A stretch of DNA of 64,000 nt, from assembly GCA_015956445.1 (NCBI GenBank), contig WIUZ02000015.1, positions 646,001 to 710,000 on the forward strand, in the 5' to 3' direction. Position numbers and translations under genes: made by a program. The DNA is from Thelephora terrestris (lineage: Eukaryota > Basidiomycota > Agaricomycetes > Thelephorales > Thelephoraceae). Of this stretch, positions 1 to 10,704 are shown one piece after another; position 1 is the stretch's first letter, and every line of letters starts with the position of its first letter. Below the pieces are notes generated by a model. That model was not told where the DNA came from, made no database searches, and saw only the letters and a program-made list of their open reading frames with translations.

Positions 1-1264
1 GACAATGATAACATGACAAAAAGTAGGCGACAGCATTAACCATTGCACGCAGTGGGCAGAGGCAAGGGCGGATAGAGGTACCCCTTCGCGTGTGTTCTGG
101 ATCTTCTGCAATGAGTAAGCATAGGCGACAGATTTGACAATAGTCAGAGCGGATTACATTCGTAGCTTCAAAACGCTTGATCGATTGAGGAACCTAGTCA
201 TAAGGGGAGGCACCGCTAAGTAGGAAGCGAGTGAACGTGCTGCAAGCCCCTCACAGCCATCGGTCGGATGGGCGGGTCCTTCTCGTTACCCCATCACAAC
301 TGCGCGACAGACATCCGGTCTATCCGAGACTTCTCAATCGAGCATAAAATCGGCTGCTTGTCCAGCAACAGCCGCTGCGAAGCTCATCTCTAGCCTTTTG
401 GGTGTGGACCTTACATACCTCAGCAGCACAACCGCCCAAAGACAAGCTCAAGCCGATAGAGACACCGAGCATTTGTTCGAGCTCTCAACCTACTCCACAC
501 AAACCTAAGAACGAACAGTCCACATGTGTTGCAGAGGCCCGTCAACGCCAACACCGGTGCTTCTCCCACCGTTTCTAGGAAAACCGTTAATGTTCCGTTC
601 GTCCAAAGAATGGGAACAACTCGGCTAACGGTTTTCTTCGTTTCCTTCTCTCGCATACGCGTGTGAAGGATCCCCGATCCTCCAATACGCCCCATATGTT
701 TCACAAAGAATCAGGTGGTTTTCTTGAGCAGGGCGTGACGGTCCAGTACAGCATCAATAAATAACACATCTGGAAAACAGCGACGGTATCATTGAGGCAA
801 GGATCGAGAATGGGGAGGAGACTTTCCTGTAAACTCTTTGCTATTGTTCACCGAGCGCAGAACACGGCGGCGAACCGTTGTACATGGAGACTTTTTTCGG
901 TTTATCAGAGGGTGCGCCAGTTTCCCCTTCTCCTCACGTTCCCTGATGGTTGTGTCGCGATCTGCGCAAACCAACCTGGCGTACCATTGCTCTCAGGCTT
1001 AGAACCATATCCGCAATAACAGGGTGAAATGCCTTGTCGAAAACCGTGACTTGATTCCAGCTCATATCAAGCACAGTTGGTGCGGATGTGGAGATCCACA
1101 AGACGAGGCTTGAGGTTGGAAGGGGAGAAACCGATGATGTCGAGAGTGTAGAGGTATACCGCATGGTGGTTCGGAACCGGATGGAAACGGTCGGTCCTCT
1201 TTAATGGAGCAATGTCAGACACAGTGTTGAGCGTCAACGCGAGGTTGTGTGAGCTACCCAGATG
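1..1264. other. No recognisable gene
   Basis: Several short open frames occur on both strands, but none has family resemblance, convincing splice structure or codon bias. The stretch ends where the first core-repeat copy starts. Bases 1200-1260 show a faint resemblance to the transmembrane-coding end of the coiled-coil gene seen at 13.1 and 35.8 kb, too weak to call. Confidence 0.4.
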
Positions 1265-2292
1265 GAGCTCGAGGCCGCAACCAAGAACATCACGCATCCC
1301 GGCCTTTCACCGCACTTGGGCTCGACGTCGTACGCGGGGAGAGAGCGAGGTGCATAGACTGCAGAGAGGACGAATGACGATGGGAAACAATCGGTCACGA
1401 AGGATGTCGATGCGACCGGATCGATCGAAACACAGTCCAGCGCGGTCCGTTACATCCCGTCACATCCTGTGACACGAATTTCGCTTTTTCTTCCAAGTCC
1501 TCCTCCGCTACGGACTCGCTCGGGCTTGACTCCTGCTCCCCTTTCTCCCTCGCTGCCTCGAGCGACTACGTTCGATGAGGTGGAGCTACAGACTGAGTAC
1601 GGTGTTCCAGCCTGATCGTCTGCCGGGTCGGATGAAGTCTACGGGAAATGTTCGTCTCGGTGCGTCCGTAGCAGCCTCGCCTACCTCAATGCTCATTCTC
1701 AATCCTCATCTCTCTCAGATTCTCTCTTCTACCGGCCAGTCTTCTTCCACAGTCCCCCTCGGTCTCTTTCAACCCTTGGATCTGCCTCTCTGGACCAGTG
1801 ACTTTCCCTTCCATCGGCGCTCGCAACCGCTTCCCTTTACCCCATCTCAACCTTTAGCTCAGACCTCTACAACCTGCAATGCACCAACGGCGACCAACTT
1901 CTCCAACTTGAAGACCTTCAGCGACGATTTTAGGCGTGGCTGGGGTCGTAGACTGAGTACGGCGTTTCAGCCTGATCGTCTGCTGATTTGAACGGAGTTT
2001 CGTCTCGGTACCCTCCATTCTTCCAACTCTCTCTTCTATTCCTCAATCTCCTGAGGTGGATTGCCTACCCCTCTGCCGATGCCACAATTATGCCCATTTG
2101 ACTGTTCACCACAAAAGTCGGTCTCATCCCGTGATTCACCTCAGTTTTGCCGACGATGACCAACTCCCCTTGGTCCCCATGACATTGAACGACGAATGTT
2201 ACGTGGCGCAGGGGACGTAGACCGAGTGTGGTGCTGAAGCCTGATCGCTCAAGGGGTTGGACAAAGTTGACGGGCATCGTTCGCGCGTGTCT
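1265..2292 (+). repeat. Core-repeat copy A
   Basis: Dispersed repeat found about ten times in the window. The order here is a head (1265-1400, ending in a purine-rich stretch with AACAATCGGTC), a segment of short TCACATCC-type words (1440-1480), a pyrimidine-rich segment, then the core around 1575-1690 carrying GAGTACGG and CCTGATCGTCTGCCGGG. Degenerate core units recur at 1945-1990 and 2215-2262. The ORF at 1575-1991 is repeat sequence, not a gene. It lies just upstream of an F-box gene. Confidence 0.8.
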
Positions 2293-2519
2293 TTCGTCTT
2301 GTCCCCCCGCTACGACCATTACGATATGCCCCAAAGGGCCTTTCCATGCGCATTGAAGACAACGGAACGGCAGTCTTTGTTTGCCACTGGTCTTTCAGAC
2401 TGTGAATGCTTGCCGATGGGCCACCCACCACCGCACACAACATAAATTCGAACACTCCTGCCCTCACTCCCGGCGAACCCTCCCCGCCTACAACCACCTC
2501 CTCACCCACACCCGTGATC

Positions 2520-4115
2520 ATGTCAGGTCCCGCTACCCCCCCGCGCCAACTCTTAGCTGCTGACCAGAGGGCTGTCACTGCGACCATTAAGTATGTCATG
2601 CTTTGTTTCCCCTTATCTCGCAATTCTGATCTGGACGGTGTCAGACCCAGTTTGATATTAGGCTTCCCAACCGAACTCATCGTGATGATCTGCAAGCAAG
2701 TCGGGACCTCCCCAGACATCATCGACAGAATGTCTCGGTTTTATCTGAAAAATTGCACCATCATCTCGGTCTCACAAGTCTGCTCGCGACTCTCTCAAGT
2801 CATTTCATCCAACCCGTGCCTTCTTCAAGATATCTACCTCGACCACACATCGCAGGTGTGTCGGACGGCTGATCTCTGTCTGGACTTCATCAAAGGCGCT
2901 AAATGCCCTATCAACGTTTACCTCGACCTCGACCTTCGCCAAGAGGCTCCACCAGGCTCCGAGGTTCAAAAATTGCTAGGTCAGATCGGGATTTTGGCCC
3001 CCCGGATCAAAAGTTTTGAGTTTTCGGGGGAGCTGGAGCCCTATGGGGAATTCTTCAACAGACCTGCGCCCTTACTGCGCAGGCTGTTCCACCACTTCCA
3101 CCCGTTCGGTCATGGCGTCTTGTTTCAAGGCAAAACTCCCCTCCTGGAAAACCTAACAACCGCGTGGACCCTAGCCGGGGTACAATGTGTCCCCTCGCCG
3201 CTCCCTAACCTCACCGAATTGGATATCGCGTCGTCTACTTTCGGCTCAACCCCTCTACGTCCTTTCCTCAACATGCTGATCGGCAGTAATTCGTTGCGAT
3301 ATCTTACCCTCCACGGCTTCGCGTTTGGCTCGGATTTACCTTGTGAACCAGTCACGTTGCCCCAACTCCTCTCCCTCTCTCTCTACTCGAGCGATATCCA
3401 GACGCTCCTCGACCATTTGCACATCCCAACAGTACGTAAGCTCAGGTTCGACGGGTACAGCCACCCTCCCGGCCAGGTCGCCCGTGCGCCCTTGTTTGAT
3501 TCTCCCCACCTTTTCTCGAGACTTCCACGGGTTCCACTCTTAAACCAGGCAATCACAAAAGTGCACCTGTCGACCTTTTCGGACAGCGCCACTCGTATCT
3601 TCTGGCTCGCCCTAGAAGCCCCCGGGGGTTTCTCCATGGATGTATGCATGCGTTGGTCTGGAAGCCTGTCGCTCGGCTGGGAGGGGTATGTAACGAGCTC
3701 GATTGACGCACTCACTCGGCTCGTCGTCCTTTCCCCTGGCGCTCATGCTCGCCTCTGCATTCAGGGGATGAACCCTCGGCCTCTCTACGCTCCCCTTTTA
3801 CTCCTCGACCGTCTCGGGGAGCTTGTTATCGACGAAGGCCTCGCGGTGGGAATCTTGACCGCGCTTCTGCGCCTTTCACCAACACTGAAATCCCTCGTTG
3901 TCGTGGGCCTACGCCCTTCACGTGCCGAGAAGGGTGTGGAGGAGGCGGATGTCATTCAAGTCTTGGTATCCTTCTTGACCAAGAGGCGTCAGGGGCTCAG
4001 GGTTCATTTGAACGGTCGGGTGGATGGTTTCAGCCGGGACATACCACTCTCTCTTCTTGCCATTACCCGCGGTGCTCCAGAACGCGGACTTTTCTTGGAT
4101 ATGTTCGATCTCTAG
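2520..4115 (+). CDS. F-box/leucine-rich-type protein
   Basis: Predicted 513 aa after removing a 54-nt intron at 2591-2644 (donor GTATGT, acceptor GTGTCAG). An F-box-like segment, LGFPTELIVMICKQV, lies at about residues 28-43, followed by the C..L..VI-type helix usual in fungal F-boxes. The rest is leucine-rich with LxxLxL spacing (for example LPNLTELDI and LRYLTLHGF), as in the large F-box families of Agaricomycetes. Such proteins bind Skp1 and select targets for SCF ubiquitin ligases; the substrate cannot be inferred. I chose the ATG at 2520 because it is the closest in-frame one upstream of the F-box. The intron is a multiple of three and stop-free, so a retained form would also be open. 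Core-repeat copies in opposite orientation flank the gene. Confidence 0.75.
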   Translation: MSGPATPPRQLLAADQRAVTATIKYVMLCFPLSRNSDLDGVRPSLILGFPTELIVMICKQVGTSPDIIDRMSRFYLKNCTIISVSQVCSRLSQVISSNPCLLQDIYLDHTSQVCRTADLCLDFIKGAKCPINVYLDLDLRQEAPPGSEVQKLLGQIGILAPRIKSFEFSGELEPYGEFFNRPAPLLRRLFHHFHPFGHGVLFQGKTPLLENLTTAWTLAGVQCVPSPLPNLTELDIASSTFGSTPLRPFLNMLIGSNSLRYLTLHGFAFGSDLPCEPVTLPQLLSLSLYSSDIQTLLDHLHIPTVRKLRFDGYSHPPGQVARAPLFDSPHLFSRLPRVPLLNQAITKVHLSTFSDSATRIFWLALEAPGGFSMDVCMRWSGSLSLGWEGYVTSSIDALTRLVVLSPGAHARLCIQGMNPRPLYAPLLLLDRLGELVIDEGLAVGILTALLRLSPTLKSLVVVGLRPSRAEKGVEEADVIQVLVSFLTKRRQGLRVHLNGRVDGFSRDIPLSLLAITRGAPERGLFLDMFDL

Positions 4116-4427
4116 TGTTTCCTTAGAACGTACCCCATGAATCACTGAATGTAGAATATTGTAGATCCTGAATTTGAGTACCCTTCATAAAGTGTAAAAC
4201 TTTTGAAAAACAAATTTACATAGCAAAAATACAATATATAAAAGCGACCAACTCCGCTAATCCGGGCCTTAAACGGATGTCTCGTCCCAGGTGATTACCG
4301 GTGAAGGAAAATGGCCCCAAGCTTTGATGCGCTTCAGCAGTGTCACCGTTTCCTGTTGCACATGAGCAGACACATCTGGATGACTGTATAATGATTGCAA
4401 TGAGATGCGTGATTTTGGGTAGTTTCC
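4116..4427. other. AT-rich spacer
   Basis: The first 150 bases after the F-box stop are AT-rich and probably hold the 3' UTR. No gene or repeat is recognised. Confidence 0.4.
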
Positions 4428-5045
4428 CTGTTGAACGTTGACGGAAGGGAAAGCGGTCTAGGGAGGCAGATCCAAGGGTTGCGAGAGACGGAGGGGGGCT
4501 GTGGAAGAAGACTGGGTGGTAAAAGAGAGAATCATCTGGTAGAAATGAGGATTGAGAATGCGCGTCGAGGTGGACTACTACAGACGTACCGGGACGAACG
4601 ATTCCGGTAGACTTCATCTGACCCGGTAGACAATCAGGCTGCATCGCCATACTCAGTCTGTGGCCCCTGCCTCATAGAACGCAGTCGCTCGAGGGAGAAA
4701 GGGGGAGCAGGAGTCGGGCCCGAGCGAGTCGCATATAGCGGAGGACTTATAAGAAAAAGCAAAAGTCGCGTCACAGCATGTGACAGAATGTGACGGGATG
4801 TGATCGGGTGTAACGAACACTGACAAGTCACCGAGCGCGTCACCGAGCGCCGAGCGGCGTTCCAATCGATTCTGATTCGATCCGGTCCATCGACATCCTC
4901 TAGGCTCGACCGGTTGTTTCCCATCACCGTTCGTCCTCTCTGCAGTCTACGCGCCTCGCCTCATCCCTGCGTACGGCGTTGAGCCTGAGTGTGGTGAAAG
5001 CCCGGGATGCGTGATGCTCCTGGTCGCGACCTCGAGCTTTATCCG
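4428..5045 (-). repeat. Core-repeat copy B (inverted)
   Basis: The whole head-to-core order reads on the minus strand. The head is at about 5045-4900, a run of near-10-bp words of the form TCACATYCYG at 4820-4760, the core with GAGTATGG and CCTGATTGTCTACCGGGT at 4670-4560, and the pyrimidine-rich tail to 4430. Together with copy A it forms a long inverted pair around the F-box gene. The minus-strand open frames inside it are repeat sequence. Confidence 0.8.
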
Positions 5046-5493
5046 GGTAGCTCGCGCAACAGGGTCGACGCCCAGTACTGCATCCGGCATTGTTGCCGAT
5101 TCTGAATCTCCATGCATGAACTTTCTTTCTTTGTGACAGTAAAAACATTCCCAGGGGACTGGCGCCGTCGTAGGGGTCCCCCGTATTGCCCCGCCCCGCC
5201 TCGCGGTCCAGCCTGGCTTTTAATGGCGGATTCAATCTCACTGGACGCCAACTTCAGTAGATCCAGTTTTTTTGGAGTCCGGGGACCCCTCAGTGCAGCA
5301 CTTCAACGCGGGACGTGGCGAGTGCTGCGCGCGTTCGCCTGATCTTTCTAAGCGCTCGCCTTTCGCTGCGCCCCTTAACACGTGAACACAAAGGTCAAAG
5401 GAACCGTAGCCACTGAGGGAGTAGAAGACCCCTTATACTGCTGGAGTCTGTAAGCTGACATCCATCTCCTCTGCCGCTCCTTTTCGTTGAGCA
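5046..5493. other. Intergenic, upstream of the PIP-box gene
   Basis: No gene is recognised. The last 60 bases before the ATG at 5494 are CT-rich (CATCTCCTCTGCCGCTCC), as expected of a fungal core promoter or 5' UTR. Confidence 0.35.
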
Positions 5494-8400
5494 ATGTTAC
5501 AAAACTCGTTGCTGAACTTTTTCCGACCTAAAAAGCGACCCGCCAGCCAAGCCTTCAATGAATCCACCAATCCCGCCCCCAGCCTCGCGAACAAACGGGC
5601 GCTGACACCCGAAGACCAAGTCAGGTACCGTAAGCGAAATCGTACCTTGGTATCAAGGGCCCAGGATGATAGGGAAGGTTCCGAGGACCCGGCCCTAGTC
5701 GGACAGAAGGTTCGCTGCGATTTCTTCGTGATCCTACGATCGTTGACCGCTCTTCAAGGTCTGTGATCCTGGAGAAGCTCTGGTAGAAAATGTGGTATGC
5801 CATCGAACCTGCCCCTGGTGGGCGCTACATCCCCAGTTTCCAAACTCTTGTAACTCTAGCCAACCGGGTCGCGTGCAATCAAACACCTCCCCTCCGGAAA
5901 AGTTACGAATGCCATGTTGACCACAGTGCTAGAATCGTCGAGAGACGGGGGTCCCGACACAATGGAAGTGAGAAACACCAGCTTTGTATCTTCCAAACAT
6001 GAGAATAACACAACTTTCTCAAGCCGACAACCTCCAGGTCTTGCCCAGAGCCTGTTGCTGTCGCCCAATCGCGCATACTCGAGAACAGAGCCGCCAAGGA
6101 TGGAGTCCTTCCCGAAGGGGACGCAAAGGTACTTTAGCTCCTCCGGCGGCGTTCTTGTCTTTCTTATGCCCTCCGCTCCCTTTTAGACGTTAACTGAAAT
6201 CACGTCTGGAAACGATACAGATGGATTGAGCGAAGTCGGAAAAGTCATTCGGCTCTCTGTTGCCCCTCGGATGCTGACAATTTCCACTTAGAGTCCCACA
6301 AGACGCGTCCAGGTTTCTCCTGAACATCCAAATGTAGAAGGTGCGGGCCAACTAGCCGACGACGCGCGTGTTCTTCCTCATGACGAAACGGAAGGCGCTG
6401 GGTCTCAAGTATTTGTAAGGTCGATTGACTCGTTCCCTCAAACTAGGATCTGACAGTCCCAATTTCTTTCCATGGGTCAGGCTTCAATCTCGGAACCCGT
6501 GAGGGAGGGAGGTTCTCATCATGTCCGAACGTCGACTCAGACCAACGGAGAACAAGAAGGCACAAAATCAACAGAATCACAAGGCGACCGAGCAACTTCC
6601 CAACCCCCTCGAACTCCGAGCCCGCTCCCACGAGAGCGCTCGATACCCGACCAACTCTCACCCATTCAATCCCCTCTGACTGAGACACACCGAATAGAAG
6701 ACCCTGAAGCGGACGAAGTTGCACCCGCAGTGGTTTCAGTCACTCTAACGAAAGCACAAGCGGAATCCGGCGCAAATTGCCAACCCGAAGCTGCATCTGC
6801 TCCCATCGAGACTATCAGAAGCGTTGGCCCTATAGGCGACGGCAAAAGCGGGGTAGTTGTTCAGCACGGCGACCTTGATCGTGTAAGTGCTCCCGACATC
6901 GATTCCCTCTCTGCTCTGACAGAGGTTTAGAAGCGGAAATTTCGCACTATGATTGGCGAAGAAGCGGACGGGACAAATATTGAAACAGAGGGTTCCCCAC
7001 CACCTCCTAAGCGGAAAGCGCTAGAAGGGATTACATCCTCTTCATCGCTTTTTGGGGGTGTCGTATCATTTGAAGGGGCCTTTTCCAGGAAAGTTGGGTC
7101 CCAGAAGTTGATAACTTCTCGTCTACAGCGGAAACCGCCGGCACGTGGTCCAGAACAGCTGCATAACGACTCGTCTTGCTTCCCGTTCACGTTCGAAATG
7201 CCAGCCACTGCTGTCGCACTGGCTCGTGATGTTCTGGATGAGGACGGCGTGATGGCGGAAATCGGAGATAGAGATAAAGGGCCCACCATCGTCCAGCGGC
7301 CGCACTCCTCGCAGATCCCAGCCAAGGACGGCCACCCCACCAGTGTTCGTTCCCAAACCTCGCAGATCCTAGTCAAGGAAGATAACCCCACTGGCGTTCA
7401 ATCCCAATCCACCCGCGTTGCCGGCGCCGTCGTCCCGGGCCGTTTACCCCCAAGGAACGCCTTCGACGCCAGATATATCGGCTTTACTCCATCCTTTGAA
7501 GGCTTCAATATCCCTACGGGATCGCACACTGTGGACGTCATCAGAGGAGAGGCACGCATCGATAACGCAGGATTGAGGACGGACATTTGTATCCGTGGCG
7601 GGCTAGTTGGTTACACAGAGTCTTTCCAAGGCTTCCCGAAGCAAAGCCCCCCTCTTGTTCGTCACGATAGCACCGAGTCCTTCGCATCCACGCAAATCGA
7701 TCATAACTCCCGGATGGAAAGGCGTAAGGGGAAGCAGAGGGAAACAAGCAGACTGTCAGATCCGCCGAACCCGTCAGACCGCAGATCGGTTGAGGCCGTT
7801 CCGGGTCCCTCCAACTCCTCGCCTGAGGCTCGCAAGAAAATATTGCGAACCCTTTCTGCCGTCCATGTTACAAGCACCCCCAATGACGATGAGCTGGGTA
7901 TCGGAGAGAAGCGATTGGTGTGTCACATCAAAAAATTCCTTACTTTCGCCCTCTCATTAGTCGCTCAATAGGACTGGGTCATCGGGCAACTGTCGGAAGG
8001 AAACAGCGTATGTCCGTCCGCTACAATTCCTGCTTTTACTGATAACTTTATCTCAAGGACGACCTTGCAACAAAACATGACCTGCGACAGATCGTCGCGC
8101 TCCTTAAGGATCTTCTAAGCCCTCCAAACCCTACTGCCCAAGAAAAGATAGAGAAGCCAATCCAAATTCAGCATCGAGCAAAAGAGCTTCTTGTCATTCA
8201 GGTCGGCGGATTTCTACTCCGCTAGCTGTATATTTCATGTTCAAGCCCTTTCTAGACTCTCGTCCGCGTTCACGCTGCCGAGTTCTTACGTAAGGACGAG
8301 GATCACAAACTCCTTTCTGCGTCCTTGTCCGATGTGGCTCGGTTCCAATCCCAAAGTACACCATATCCATCCATCAATTATCCTCTCCCAGACCTGCACG

Positions 8401-9233
8401 GAACTCCGAGATCTCCATGGAATCAAGCATTAGCAAACGTGTTCGCGCAAAACTTCGCTGCGTCGGACTTGTACGAAGGCGAGGACTTGGAATTCATCAA
8501 AAGGCTCTTCTTCATCCACCTCAACACCCTCAAGCGTAGCTACACGCGCCAGAATCTGGAAACGCCGGAGGAAAAGGCAGCTGAACAGGATAGATACCAA
8601 CAGTCGAAGCGCGATTCTCGCCGCCGAAACGTGCGTACAAGCCATTCCTCGCGGACAGGAAAACGGCAGGCTAATGTTTAGCAGTTATTCAAACGTAGAA
8701 AACAGGCGTGTCTCAATCATCCTGACCTCGAGAAATACGCACAAGTACTTGCGAACGCGGGGCTATTCTTGATGAGCGGCGACGAATCGTGCGGAGACGG
8801 ATGCTCCATCCTAAAAATGTCCTGGCGGTCACAAGAGGTTCGACTCTTTCTGAGAGACCTGGATGTTGTGCACTTGTCTTCGAGGTATTTCAACGGTAAA
8901 CCGCAACCCGGACAATGGCCCAACTACCGGGTGGAGGGTGCCCGGAAGGATCACTTGACAAGGGCTCCGGTCGGCCTGCCCCAGAATTTCTATGACCCAC
9001 AGTGGATGCGCGAGATCGGGGAGGATGGCCAGAGAATCCTCAAGATGAAACCGGCGATGCCGCTTGTGGTTACCAAGAGTGTACGAGAGTGAGTCTGTCG
9101 TTCCTTATCCAGTGACTTCCCAATCAATACGAGCCGCCATAGGATCGTGACTGAGTACCGAGGATGCGCCAAGCGCGGTCCTCCCCTGTCTGTGAAACGC
9201 GCCATGGAGCGACGCGACAGTCGTGCTGTGTAA
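5494..9233 (+). CDS. PIP-box protein with a basidiomycete-type C-terminus
   Basis: Multi-exon gene. Residues 3-10 of the first exon, QNSLLNFF, fit the PCNA-binding PIP-box QxxLxxFF and are followed at once by basic RPKKRP, suggesting a nuclear, replication-linked protein. The 5' exons (5494 to about 6430) are only partly resolved. From 6450 the phases agree: exons about 6451-6882, 6931-7917, 7972-8007, 8058-8201, 8256-8630, 8682-9088 and 9143-9233. The middle is low-complexity and charged. It contains two short internal duplications: a SQI.(A/V)K..(H/N)PT unit near 7310-7400 and a GFTPSFEGF / GYTESFQGF pair near 7475-7635. The C-terminal 250 residues (from 8256) contain ordered WNQALANVF, KMSWRSQEV and GLPQNFYDPQWM segments. 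I associate these with an uncharacterised family common in Agaricomycetes, from memory only. No catalytic motif is visible. Confidence 0.6.
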
Positions 9234-9669
9234 GGAATAGCTGGCTGGATTCGAGTTGATATCGGCCGCAGCAATTCTGGTGCAGGCTCTCTGACACCCC
9301 TTCTACGTTCCAATTGTCTGTAGCTTACTCACCAACCCGTATATATTTTGCAGATTGTGAATAAATTAGTGTTCCTATTCGACGGACTGGGCAGTGCTCG
9401 ACTTTTGAAAAAATTCGCTAACAAATGATCGATCTGATCAACGAAGCATAAGCTACTACAGCCGTGAACCAACGCAGCAGCATCAAAGGGGGGATTTTTA
9501 GGAGGGGACTGAGGGCGAAAACAATACACTCCCGAGAGGCATAGTGCAGCCACAATGGCGCTCGTCCCGCCGAAAGATTGTGCGGGATACGGTGCAGATA
9601 GGTAATCAAATAATCAGACCTTCAGGGCGATGGGCCCCGGAAGGCCGCCGACGTCGAAGACTCAAAGTG
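9234..9669. other. Intergenic
   Basis: No gene or repeat is recognised between the PIP-box gene and core-repeat copy C. Confidence 0.35.
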
Positions 9670-10190
9670 CGACTGGCGGATCGATCGGAACGCAGCCGAA
9701 CGTGTTCGGCGCGACGGACCGCAACACCTGGTCACATCCGGTCACGTCCCGTGATCACAACTCGCGGTTCTTCCTGAGGTTCCTCCAAGTCCTCCGCGCT
9801 GCTGTACGACTCGCTCAGGTCACCGATGGCCGACTCCAGCTCCCCTCTCTCCTTCACCGTTTCGAGCAACGATGCTCGATGAGGTGGGGGTCGCAGACTG
9901 AGTACGGCGTTGCAGCCTGATCGTCTGCCGGGTTGGATGAAGTCTACAGGAACCGTTCGTCTCGGTACGTCTGTAGGAGTCTCGCCTACCTCGATGCATA
10001 TGCGCACTCTCAATCCCCATCTATTTCGGATTCTCTCCTCTAACGCCTTGTCTCTTTCCACGGCCCTCCTTCTCTCACCCTTGGCTCGACCCGCTTACCC
10101 TTCCGTCGACGCTGGAAATTGCGTTCATCTGACTTGTTTACGCCACGAGCGATCATCCTCGGTTTGGTGGGAGTCGCGGAGCCTGTAGCC
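9670..10190 (+). repeat. Core-repeat copy C
   Basis: Begins with the GGCGGATCGATCGGAACGCA word, passes through TCACATCCGGTCAC words, and has its core at 9888-10005 (GAGTACGGCGTTGCAGCCTG). A weaker terminal unit lies at 10165-10195. The inverted-repeat arms inside the core read CTACAG and CTGTAG here, a paired change from CTACGG and CCGTAG in most other copies. Confidence 0.75.
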
Positions 10191-10704
10191 TGTATATCTG
10201 CATTGTCAAGTGCATCTAATTCCATCTTTTAAAGGTACGTACCCCTTTATCTTGGTCTCCTAGTTAGCGATGAAACGGCTCAGTCTGTGTTCGACACTTC
10301 AAACTCTCTGTTGCACGGCTGCATGGGGGAGAGCGTGCGATTTGAACAACAGGGTGGGCAGGACTTTAGCGGGGCCGCGCAGATTTCACGGTTCATTTGC
10401 GGCACTGCCGCGCCACTACTCCGTCGTGAACACCCGCCTACTACGCTTTTTTCTCCATTTAATGCGCGGACATTCTATAGCATTTTGTCGGCCTCCCAAA
10501 TCCATGTCATCGGTTCCCTCAGACCATACCTTAATCGGGCTAGTGAGAGCGCAGCGGCCCGTTAAACTCGAAGCCGTGGGACATTTGTTTTGTTGCGTTA
10601 CTGTGACTCATCGTAGTTCTTGCGACACTCTGCCGCAGACTCTGCCACAACGTGGCACATAAAAAACAAGAGGATTGGCATCGCGCCTTTAAATTTGCGA
10701 CTTG
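10191..10704. other. Intergenic, upstream of the FKBP gene
   Basis: Two overlapping open frames (10270-10662 and 10287-10565) lack family resemblance and are taken as chance. Nothing else is seen. Confidence 0.35.

Noticed and set aside
1575-1991. 138-codon plus-strand ORF
   Set aside because: It lies wholly within core-repeat copy A and similar frames recur in other copies with different breaks.
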